A stretch of DNA of 30,334 nt from Streptosporangiaceae bacterium (GTDB taxonomy: Bacteria > Actinomycetota > Actinomycetes > Streptosporangiales > Streptosporangiaceae): assembly GCA_030041195.1 (NCBI GenBank), contig JASHOI010000671.1:1-30334 (forward strand), read 5' to 3'. A program made the position numbers and the translations under genes. The notes below the pieces were generated by a model that saw only the letters and a list, made by a program, of their open reading frames with translations, made no database searches and was not told where the DNA came from. Shown here in pieces: positions 15,531-22,794 of the stretch. Position 1 is the first letter of the stretch, and every line of letters starts with the position of its first letter.

Positions 15531-16416
15531 CCGCCTCCCGGACCTGACCGCGCATCGTGGGCGGCCGTTGACCGCCCGGGGAACGCACCGCCAGAGGATG
15601 GCCGGCCGCACCGTTCCCGGCTGCGGGCGCGTGCCACTTTTTGTGCAGCTGCGGCACGGCGGCCAGCAGCATCTTCGTGTAGGAGTGCTGCGGGTTGCCG
15701 AACACCTTGGCCGTCGACCCGGTCTCCACGACCGCGCCATGCCGCAGGATCACGGTCCGGTCGCTTATGTAGCTGCCGAGCGACAGGTCGTGCGTGATGA
15801 ACAGGATCGCCAGCCCGGCGCGCTTCAGCCCGACGAGCAGGTTGAGCACGTCCACCCGCGTTGAGGCGTCGAGCATGCTGATGATCTCGTCGGCCACCAG
15901 CAGCTTGACGTCAAGCAGCAGCGCGCGGGCGATCAGCAGCCGCTGCTGCTGACCGCCGGAGAGCTGATGGGGGTACTTGTTCAGCACGTCGCCCGGGTTC
16001 AGCGCGACGCCGTGCAGCGCCGATTCGATCTTGGCGTCCCAGGCCCGCTGCGGCGTCCGGGGGAAGTACTCGTGCCGGAGCATCTCGAACACCCGGTCGG
16101 CCTTGTAGATGGGGTTGTAGGAGCTGAATGGGTCCTGGAAGACGCCCTGCACGTTGCGGTAGTAGTCGCGGAGCTGAGCCCTCCGGAACGCGGAGATGTC
16201 TTCTCCGCCGAAGGTCACCTTGCCGTCGCTGGGCTGGGTGAGACGCAGCACGATCTTGCCGAGCGTGGTCTTGCCGCTGCCGCTCTCCCCGATCAGCGTG
16301 ACCACCTCACCCTCGCCGATGCCGAAGCTGACCTTTCGCAGCGCAGGGGTCAGCCCGCCGCGGGCTCCGCTGGCCCGGAACACCTTGGATACCTGGTCGA
16401 TCTGGAGCGCGCTCAT
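15457..16416 (-). CDS. ABC transporter ATP-binding protein, OppF/DppF type
   Basis: 319 residues from an ATG at 16416 that overlaps the stop of the upstream ATPase by ATGA. Walker A is GESGSGKT (43-50), the ABC signature is LSGGQQQR, Walker B is LLVADE followed by IISMLDAS, and the H-loop is FITHDLS. Energises import by the oligopeptide/oligosaccharide-type permease encoded upstream. The proline usually following the Walker B glutamate is Ile here. The C-terminus lacks a clear cysteine-rich oligopeptide-transporter extension and instead ends with a polar tail (LQAPPLTEFEQDH). It is the last gene of the importer operon, and its stop lies near the convergent GH1 gene. Confidence 0.9.
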   Translation of the reverse strand: MSALQIDQVSKVFRASGARGGLTPALRKVSFGIGEGEVVTLIGESGSGKTTLGKIVLRLTQPSDGKVTFGGEDISAFRRAQLRDYYRNVQGVFQDPFSSYNPIYKADRVFEMLRHEYFPRTPQRAWDAKIESALHGVALNPGDVLNKYPHQLSGGQQQRLLIARALLLDVKLLVADEIISMLDASTRVDVLNLLVGLKRAGLAILFITHDLSLGSYISDRTVILRHGAVVETGSTAKVFGNPQHSYTKMLLAAVPQLHKKWHAPAAGNGAAGHPLAVRSPGGQRPPTMRGQVREAVKDLQAPPLTEFEQDHLVAAEERP

Positions 16417-17408
16417 TGGGTGACCCTCGCACGGTCCGGCGTTCGCACCGCTGTCTCCTCCGAGACCTTCCAGCAGGCGACGTAGTGCCCGGGCCGAACC
16501 TCCTCGAACGGCGGTTGCTCGGCGCACCGCTGGTAAGCGAAGGGGCAGCGCTCGCGGAACCGGCAGCCGGCCGGCGGGTTGGCCAGCGATGGGGGGCGTC
16601 CCGGTATGCCGGTCAGGGTGGTCTCGTCATAGCGCGACCCGACGGCGGGCAGCGACGCGAGCAGCAGCTGAGTGTAGGGATGCAGCGGGAAGCTGACGAT
16701 CGTGCCGGTGTCCGCCTTCTCGGCCAGCCTGCCCGCGTACATCACCAGGATGCTGTCGGCGATCTGCGCCAGGACCGAGAGGTCGTGCGTGATCACGATG
16801 AGGCTCTTGACGAACCCTCGCCCCCGGAACTCGAGCATCAGCTCCCCCACGGCCCTCTGGGTGGAGACGTCGAGCGCCGAGGTGACCTCGTCGGCGACGA
16901 GCAGGGACGGGTTCAGCAGCGTGGACAGAACGAGCGTCACCCGCTGCCGCATGCCGCCGGAAAGCTCGAAGGAGTACCTGTCCAGCACGTTGGACTCGAG
17001 CCCGACGAGTGCGATGCGGCGTTCCATCTCCTCGGCCACGTCCCGGTAGCGCACCCCGTGGCTGCGCAGCAGGTCGGCGGTCAGCCGCCGTACCTTGCGG
17101 GTGGGGTTCAGTGCGCTCATCGCGTACTGGGGGACCAGGGACACGTCCCTCATCCGCCGCGGCCGCATCGCCCTAGTGTCGGCGATCGGGAGTTCCCTCC
17201 CGTCGAGCTCGACCCGGCCGCCGAGCTGCCTCATCCGGGCTTCCAGGTAGATCAGGCTGTTGCCGAGCGTCGACTTCCCGGAGCCCGACTCCCCCGCGAG
17301 CCCCATGATCTCGCCGTCGGCGACGGAGAAGCTGACGTCGTCGACCGCCACGACATCGCCGGCCAGCGTCCGGTAGGCGACGCGGAGGTTCTCGACGTTC
17401 AGGCTCAC
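16413..17408 (-). CDS. ABC transporter ATP-binding protein, OppD/DppD type
   Basis: 331 residues from a GTG at 17408 that overlaps the preceding permease stop as GTGA; a longer open frame upstream is a shadow of the permease. Walker A is GESGSGKS (39-46), followed by Q-loop VPQYAMSALNP, signature LSGGMRQR, Walker B LLVADEVTSALD and VITHDLS. The C-terminal extension, GCRFRERCPFAYQRC, carries the cysteines typical of oligopeptide-family ATPases, some of which bind an iron-sulfur cluster. With the OppF-like protein it would form the ATPase pair of a heteromeric importer. Confidence 0.9.
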   Translation of the reverse strand: MSLNVENLRVAYRTLAGDVVAVDDVSFSVADGEIMGLAGESGSGKSTLGNSLIYLEARMRQLGGRVELDGRELPIADTRAMRPRRMRDVSLVPQYAMSALNPTRKVRRLTADLLRSHGVRYRDVAEEMERRIALVGLESNVLDRYSFELSGGMRQRVTLVLSTLLNPSLLVADEVTSALDVSTQRAVGELMLEFRGRGFVKSLIVITHDLSVLAQIADSILVMYAGRLAEKADTGTIVSFPLHPYTQLLLASLPAVGSRYDETTLTGIPGRPPSLANPPAGCRFRERCPFAYQRCAEQPPFEEVRPGHYVACWKVSEETAVRTPDRARVTQ

Positions 17409-18313
17409 TGGGTCCTCAGCTTCGGGTTGAAGACCTCGTCGAGGCCGACGTTTGCGATCAGCAGGGCGGCCACCATCCCGGTGAGAACGACCCCTGGCGT
17501 CACGAACCACCACCAGTAGTGGTACTGCAGGGCGCTCCATTCGTTGGCCTGGTTCATGATCGTGCCCAGCGAGATGCCGTTGGTCGGGCCGAGGCCGAGG
17601 AAGTCGTAGCTGGCCGCGAGCAGCATCGAACTGCCGAACAGCAGCACTACGACGAGGAACAGGTAGGACGCCATGTTGGGGGCGATGTCGGCGATCACGA
17701 TCTGGTAGGCACGCTTGCCCGACAACCGGGCCAGGTCGACGAAGTCGCGCGAGCGGAGCGTAAAGGTCTGCGCCCGCACCGCCCGCGCCACCCACGGCCA
17801 CGTGGTGAGGCCGATGAACACGCCCTCGAACAGCGCGCCGCGGGTCTTCAGGTAGGCGCCGATCACGATCAGCAGGACCAGCGACGGGATCATGATGATG
17901 ATGTTGGTAAACATCTGCACCACCTCGTCGAGCCAGCCGCCCCGGTAGCCCGCGGTCAGGCCGAGCGCCACGCCGATCACGGCCGCGGACAGCGCCCCGA
18001 GCGCGCCGACCAGGTAACTGTCCCGCAGCCCGGCCACCACCTCGGCGAACAGGTCGTGGCCGAGGTTATCGGTGCCGAACCAGTGCTGCGCCGACGGCGG
18101 CAGGTACGAGGCGAAGAAGTCGGTGGTGTTGTGCGGCGAGATCACCGGGCCGAAGATCGCGCCGAGTACGAACAGCGTCTCGAGGCACAGGCCGAAGACC
18201 AGCTTGGGGTTGCGCAGCGCGTAGTGCAGGAACTCGCCGCGGTAGCGGGTCACCGCCGGTGATTCGGCGGCGGGCCGCTGGCTCTGCTCGCCCTCGGTGA
18301 GAAGCTCGCTCAT
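17405..18313 (-). CDS. ABC transporter permease, OppC/DppC type
   Basis: 302 residues; the ATG at 18313 overlaps the stop of the upstream permease (ATGA). A cytoplasmic N-terminus is followed by LVFGLCLETLFVLGAIFGPVI, then the family segment HWFGTDNLGHDLFAEVVAGLRDS, the hallmark of OppC-type subunits. The coupling loop is near ARAVRAQTFTLRSRDFVDLARLSG, which contacts the ATPases. About six membrane spans are present. It forms the channel with the OppB-like partner. Confidence 0.92.
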   Translation of the reverse strand: MSELLTEGEQSQRPAAESPAVTRYRGEFLHYALRNPKLVFGLCLETLFVLGAIFGPVISPHNTTDFFASYLPPSAQHWFGTDNLGHDLFAEVVAGLRDSYLVGALGALSAAVIGVALGLTAGYRGGWLDEVVQMFTNIIIMIPSLVLLIVIGAYLKTRGALFEGVFIGLTTWPWVARAVRAQTFTLRSRDFVDLARLSGKRAYQIVIADIAPNMASYLFLVVVLLFGSSMLLAASYDFLGLGPTNGISLGTIMNQANEWSALQYHYWWWFVTPGVVLTGMVAALLIANVGLDEVFNPKLRTQ

Positions 18314-19299
18314 GATGCTCCCTGCATGCTGAGACGGGTTCTCGGGTCCACGACGACGAAGATCATGTCGATGATGAAGTTGGCCACGAGCACGCCCAGG
18401 ATGATGAAGATGAAGATCCCCTGCAGCAGGAAGTAGTCCTCGCGCTCGATCGCGTTGAAGATCAGGTAACCGAGGCCCGGGTAGCGGAACGCGACCTCGG
18501 CGACGATGTTGCCGCCGATCACGATGCCAAGCGCCAGGGCGAGACCGGACAGCTGCGGCAGCGAGGCGTTCCGGTATGCGTACCTGCGAACCAGGCGTTC
18601 CCTCGCCCCGAGCGCCCGCAGGTACCGCGAGCTGTCGTTTTCCAGCTCGTAGATGACCAGGTTGCGCATGCCGATGGCCCAGCCGCCGAGGCTGACAAGG
18701 AAGACCGTCAAGAACGGCAGGAACCAGTGGTCGATCAGGCTCCATACGAACGTCCAGGACAGGGTGGGCAGCATGCCGTAGCCGTAGGCCCCGGAAATGG
18801 GGAACACATGCCAGACCTCGCCGAGCAGGAACGGCAGTGCGAGCGCGAGCCAGGGGTAGGGCGTGGCCTGGAGCACGTAGCCGAGGGGCAGCACCGTGTT
18901 GTCGAGGGCCTTGCGTCGCGCAGCGAGTGCGCCGAGCCGGTTGCCAACGATGTAGGACAGCGTGATCGCGGGCACGAGCAGCGCGAGGGTATAGGGAAGG
19001 GCGCTCCAGATCAGCGACGTCACCGTGGCCGGGAAGTCGTAGATGCTGACACCGAGATTGCCGTGCACCAGACCGTCCCAGTAGTGCAGGTACTGGTCCC
19101 AGAGCGGCAGGTTCGTGCCGAATGCCTCGGACATCGTCTTGTACAGCGGCGCGTACCCGGACGGCTGCAGGTCGAAGTTCGACAGGTAGAGCTGGACCGG
19201 GTTGCCGGGCATCAGGTGAGGGATGCCCCAGTCGATGGTCGCACCAACGAAGAACGTCAGCACGTAGGTGATGATCTTCCGGGCGAAGTACCGTCGCAC
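18310..19299 (-). CDS. ABC transporter permease, OppB/DppB type
   Basis: 329 residues from a GTG at 19299. The choice rests on GAGGAG ending 7 bases before it; a GTG two codons upstream is too close to that site. RRYFARKIITYVLTFFVGATIDWGIPHLMPGNPV is the OppB-type first span and loop. A coupling loop follows at IYELENDSSRYLRALGARERLVRRYAYRNASLP, and EVAFRYPGLGYLIFNAIEREDY is the terminal family motif. It lies 114 bases after the binding-protein gene, separated by a strong hairpin. Forms the importer channel with the OppC-type permease. Confidence 0.92.
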   Translation of the reverse strand: MRRYFARKIITYVLTFFVGATIDWGIPHLMPGNPVQLYLSNFDLQPSGYAPLYKTMSEAFGTNLPLWDQYLHYWDGLVHGNLGVSIYDFPATVTSLIWSALPYTLALLVPAITLSYIVGNRLGALAARRKALDNTVLPLGYVLQATPYPWLALALPFLLGEVWHVFPISGAYGYGMLPTLSWTFVWSLIDHWFLPFLTVFLVSLGGWAIGMRNLVIYELENDSSRYLRALGARERLVRRYAYRNASLPQLSGLALALGIVIGGNIVAEVAFRYPGLGYLIFNAIEREDYFLLQGIFIFIILGVLVANFIIDMIFVVVDPRTRLSMQGAS

Positions 19300-19328
19300 G
19301 GGCACGCTCCTCGGGTACTGCAGCGGGC

Positions 19329-19368
19329 CTGCGGCCCGCCGTCCCCAACCCGGGACAGCGGGCCGCAG
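19329..19368. terminator. intra-operon hairpin between binding-protein and permease genes
   Basis: CTGCGGCCCGC (19329-19339) pairs with 19358-19368, and after one mismatch GTCCC pairs with GGGAC around a 6-base loop. That is a 17-position stem with one mismatch. In this position such hairpins commonly protect or partially terminate the message, giving more binding protein than permease. No T tract is seen on the transcribed strand. Confidence 0.7.
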
Positions 19369-19412
19369 CATCCGTGGCTTTTGAACCTATCCGGATGAGA
19401 CCGGCGTGTGGA

Positions 19413-21188
19413 TCACGAGCTTGGCACCGGCGGAGCAGGCCTGAGGTCGGCCAGCGCGTAGACGGTCGTCATCGCGCCGAGGTAGCCGTACCACATGACC
19501 GGGGTGTTCTGGTCGCTGGCGGTGCCGCTCGAGGGGTAGCTCGTCCAGTACTTGGTGTTGCCCTGGAACCAGGCGCCGTTGTACCAGACCGGGATCTCGG
19601 GCAGCTGCTGCAGGAAGCTCGTCTCGAGCTGGCCGTAGATCGAGTCGAGCTTGGTGGTGTCGGACACCGGCGTGGAGCCGGCCTGCTGCACAAGCGCCCA
19701 GTCGGCCGGCGAGCTGTAGCGCTCCCAGTTGAGCTGGGCCGTCTGCTGCTTCTCGATCGGCAGGTTGTACACCCGCTGGAAGTAGCTCCACGGCGTGGAG
19801 TCGAGGCTGGCGTTGTTGTCCAGCGCCAGGTCGTAGTTGCCGCTGGTCAGGTCCGCGTCGCGGGCGGCCTCCTGGGGGTAGATGGGCGTGATCTTGATGC
19901 CGACCGCGGCCGCGTCCTGGGCGATCACCTGGGTGCCTGCCATCCAGTCGGTCCATCCGTCGGGCACCTCCAGGGTGATGTTCTGGCCGCTGTAGCCCGA
20001 CTTCGCCAGATACTGCCTGGCCAGCGCCGGGTCGTAGCTGTACCCGTACTTGCTGACCACGCCCTGGTTGACAAAGGAACTCAGGTTCGGCAGCAGCCCG
20101 GTCGGGCTGGCCGGCTGGGTGATCCCGCCGTAGACCGCGCTCACGATCTGCCTTGGGTTGATCGCGTAGGCCAGTGCCTTGCGGAAGTTGACGTTGTTCA
20201 TCGGGGCCTTGGTCGTGTTCGGCTCCAGCCAGACCGTGTTCGCCGACAGCATGTACGGAGAGTTCGGGTAGTAGGTCTTGAAGCCGTACCCGGCGTTGCC
20301 GTTCAGGCCGCTCACCAGCTCGTTGATGCCGGGCAGGAAGTTGTTGCTCCAGTCGATCTGCCCCGCGGTGAGCGCGGACAGCTCGACGTTGTTGGAGCCG
20401 TTGACGACGTCGACCAGGTACTTGAACTTGAATGAGAGACCGAGCTGCTTGATCGCCCACCAGTTCGGGTTGTCCTTGTAGGCCACCTCGGTGGAGTTGT
20501 ACGTGTCGAGCAGCATCGGCCCGGTTCCCACCGGGTTCTTGTTGGCCCCGGTGATCTGGTTGGCCGCCGACAGCTTGGACCAGATGGCCTGCGGCACGAT
20601 CGGAGCCTTCCAGAGGAAGTCCTGCCACGCGGTGTAAGCCGGTGAGCTGGTGAACTTCACCGTCACGGTGTTGCCGCTCGCGGTCGCGCCGGTCACGGTG
20701 GCCACGTTGGAGGCGAACGGGTCGGACTTGTTGGTCCTGGCCAGGTTGATCGAGTACGCGACGTCTGCGCCGGTCAGCGGTGTCCCGTTGCTCCACTTCA
20801 CGCCGCTGCGGACCTGGATCGTGTAGGTGTCGCCGCTCCAGGTGCCGCTCGTGGCCAGCCACGGGTCGTATTTGTTGTGGATCGGGTCGTAGAGGAACAG
20901 CGGCTCGTAGACCAGGCCCTGCGTGCCGGTGGCCATGTTGCCGATATTGAATGGGTTCCAGTTGGAGGGCGGCGCGTAGGCCGTCCCGCTGGTGTAGAGC
21001 GTGTCAGACCGTGGGAAGCCCGCCAGCGAAGCCGACGACGATGACGAGGTCGGCGTGGAACTCTTCGGCGAGCTGGTGCACGCACTGGCCAGCCCGGCAA
21101 GCAGGACAGCCGCGGCGGCCATGCTCGCCCAGCGGGCACCCGCCCGGTGGGCTCTGCTCGTGCCCGTCGGCTTCTTTTTATTTCTCAC
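19413..21188 (-). CDS. ABC transporter substrate-binding lipoprotein, SBP_bac_5 (oligopeptide/oligosaccharide) family
   Basis: 591 residues from a GTG at 21188, GGAGG 10 bases upstream. A basic N-terminus and hydrophobic segment lead to LAGLASAC, a lipobox with C37 as the lipid-anchored residue, then a Ser/Thr/Pro-rich linker. The mature part has the family-5 binding fold: NWNPFNIGNMATGTQGLVYEPLF, then SGVKWSNGTPLTGADVAYSINLA and NNVNFRKALAYAINPRQIV. It is extracytoplasmic and would deliver ligand to the permeases encoded next. Homologues bind peptides or, in several bacteria, cello-, manno- or xyloglucan-type oligosaccharides. The surrounding glycosidases and shared operator favour a sugar ligand. 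It is the first gene of the importer operon, downstream of LacI-type box 2. Confidence 0.92.
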   Translation of the reverse strand: MRNKKKPTGTSRAHRAGARWASMAAAAVLLAGLASACTSSPKSSTPTSSSSSASLAGFPRSDTLYTSGTAYAPPSNWNPFNIGNMATGTQGLVYEPLFLYDPIHNKYDPWLATSGTWSGDTYTIQVRSGVKWSNGTPLTGADVAYSINLARTNKSDPFASNVATVTGATASGNTVTVKFTSSPAYTAWQDFLWKAPIVPQAIWSKLSAANQITGANKNPVGTGPMLLDTYNSTEVAYKDNPNWWAIKQLGLSFKFKYLVDVVNGSNNVELSALTAGQIDWSNNFLPGINELVSGLNGNAGYGFKTYYPNSPYMLSANTVWLEPNTTKAPMNNVNFRKALAYAINPRQIVSAVYGGITQPASPTGLLPNLSSFVNQGVVSKYGYSYDPALARQYLAKSGYSGQNITLEVPDGWTDWMAGTQVIAQDAAAVGIKITPIYPQEAARDADLTSGNYDLALDNNASLDSTPWSYFQRVYNLPIEKQQTAQLNWERYSSPADWALVQQAGSTPVSDTTKLDSIYGQLETSFLQQLPEIPVWYNGAWFQGNTKYWTSYPSSGTASDQNTPVMWYGYLGAMTTVYALADLRPAPPVPSS

Positions 21189-21496
21189 CCGGCTCTTGCC
21201 TCCTCGATCGCAAGACCACTGGAATTTCGCTGAGACCCCGGTCTGCGGTCACCGGAAATGCCGCAGCATCCCGGGACGCACAAATTAGAGCCATAGGACA
21301 CCGCCGATTCGGGCGCCTTACTCGTTTTCCGGGCTGCCGCGCCAGGACAGCCGGATTCGCCTGGGCCCGCACCACTGCAAGCCCCGTTAGCTATACCGGT
21401 TAAGTGTTACTCCTGTGTGGCCAGCTGGTAAAGTCCCGTGCATGTATCGCTAAGGTCTCGATCAGATATCGGGACGGTAAAGCCGGTACGTCATGA
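21189..21496. other. 308-bp gene-free leader of the importer operon
   Basis: Lies between lacI (minus) and the binding-protein gene (minus). It contains LacI-type box 2, about 200 bases before the binding-protein start, so a long untranslated leader is possible. No coding sequence or convincing riboswitch fold was recognised. Confidence 0.6.
21386..21409. promoter_or_regulatory. LacI-type operator, box 2 (importer operon)
   Basis: Contains CTATACCGGTTAAGT at 21391-21405, identical to boxes 1 and 3. The flanks vary. It is located between lacI and the binding-protein gene, both read on the minus strand. Confidence 0.8.
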
Positions 21497-22507
21497 TCAG
21501 GCAGGGCGGCCCGTGCTGCCGCGCGGGATGAGGACCGGCGGCGGTTCCTGGAAGTCACCGACCTCGGACCCGCCGACCAGCGCGATCAGGCGGCGCGCCC
21601 CCTCGGCGCCCACCGCGGCTATGTCCCGCCGCAGCGCGGTCAGCGGCGGGTGGACCAGCTCGCACAGCGGGGAATCGTCCCAGGCCACGATCGACAGCTC
21701 GCCGGGCACCTGCACGCCCATGTGCTGGGCCAGGCTGAGCCCGGACAGCGCCATGAGGTCGTTGTCGTACAGGATCGCGGTCGGCGGCCTGGCCGACTGC
21801 AGCAGTTCGGCGGTTGCCTTGGCACCGTGCTCGCCGGTGTAGTCGCCCTCTACGGACACCGCCTCGAGACCAGCGGCACGCGCGACCTCGCGCAGCGCAT
21901 CCGCGCGCAGCTTGGTGTGCCAGTACCTGGGGATGCCGCTTACCCACGCCAGCCGCCGGTGGCCGAGGCCGGCCAGGTACTCAACCGCGGTCCGGGTGGC
22001 GGCGACTTCGTCCTGCCAGACCGCTGGCAGCCCGTCCGACCCCTTGGGCGTGCCGAACGCGATCGCCGGCATCTGCAGGTCCCGCAGCGCGGCCAGGCGC
22101 TTGTCACGGAGCTGGAGGTCGACGATGAACACGCCGTCGACCCGGCCCTGGGCCCACCAGGTCCGGTACAACTCGATCTCCGCCGCCTGATCCTCGGCCG
22201 TGGTGAACAGCAGCGCGATGTGATCGCCGGAGAGCTCGGCCTGGATGCCGGAGAGAAGCCGCATGAAGTAGGACTCGATGCCCAGCATCCAGGCCGGCCG
22301 GTCGAAGACGAACCCGAACGCCCCCGCCCGGCCGTCGGAAAGGGCGCGCGCGGCGCTGCTCGGCTGGAAGCCGATCTCACTGGCGATCGCCAGGATGCGC
22401 GCCCTGGTCGCCTCGGAGACGCCGGGCTGGCCGTTGAGCGCGAACGACACGGCCGCCTTGGTCACTCCCGCCCGGCTCGCGATGTCGGCGATGGTCGGAC
22501 GCTTCAC
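21497..22507 (-). CDS. LacI-family transcriptional regulator of the carbohydrate locus
   Basis: 336 residues from a GTG at 22507 with GAGAGGGG 6 bases upstream; the longer frame lacks a good site. The N-terminus is the LacI helix-turn-helix, RPTIADIASRAGVTKAAVSFALNG, with the hinge RILAIASEIGFQPSSAARAL. A periplasmic-binding-protein-like sensor domain follows (DGVFIVD, GHRRLAWVSG, ILYDNDLMALSGL, DSPLCELVHPPLTALRRD). Such proteins repress sugar-use genes until a sugar binds. Three identical 15-bp boxes in this locus, one 200 bases upstream of its own start, indicate it controls the importer, GH1 and GH5-like/GH51-like genes, and probably itself. The inducer is unknown. Confidence 0.92.
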   Translation of the reverse strand: MKRPTIADIASRAGVTKAAVSFALNGQPGVSEATRARILAIASEIGFQPSSAARALSDGRAGAFGFVFDRPAWMLGIESYFMRLLSGIQAELSGDHIALLFTTAEDQAAEIELYRTWWAQGRVDGVFIVDLQLRDKRLAALRDLQMPAIAFGTPKGSDGLPAVWQDEVAATRTAVEYLAGLGHRRLAWVSGIPRYWHTKLRADALREVARAAGLEAVSVEGDYTGEHGAKATAELLQSARPPTAILYDNDLMALSGLSLAQHMGVQVPGELSIVAWDDSPLCELVHPPLTALRRDIAAVGAEGARRLIALVGGSEVGDFQEPPPVLIPRGSTGRPA

Positions 22508-22703
22508 CTGTGTCCCCTCTCGACGGTTGCCCGCCGTTCGGCGCGGCACCGCCAGGCCGCGGCAGCACGCGGCGCTCCTGCCAGCCAAGTGTAATGGCGA
22601 GGTCCGGGCGACCGCCTCCCGCGACACGGAGCGTATCGGCGCGCCCACCAAGGGTTGTTAAAGAAAGCCGGGCGAAAGACTTCTCAGATAGCGTTCCCGG
22701 CGG

Positions 22704-22727
22704 TAATACTTAACCGGTATAGCAAGC
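22704..22727. promoter_or_regulatory. LacI-type operator, box 3 (between lacI and the GH5-like gene)
   Basis: The 15-bp core ACTTAACCGGTATAG (22708-22722) is the exact reverse complement of the cores of boxes 1 and 2. It lies 72 bases before the GH5-like start codon and about 200 bases upstream of lacI, so it may regulate both divergent genes. Confidence 0.8.
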
Positions 22728-22794
22728 CGTCGGACTCCCTGGTGCTTCACCAGCGGACTCGCTCGTTCCCGGATCGAAGAAGGGGGCCTTCCGC

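Noticed and set aside
16413..17801. Longer version of the OppD-type ATPase starting at 17801
   Set aside because: The extra 131 codons lie inside the OppC-type permease gene and show no domain. The GTG at 17408 overlaps the permease stop in the normal coupled manner.
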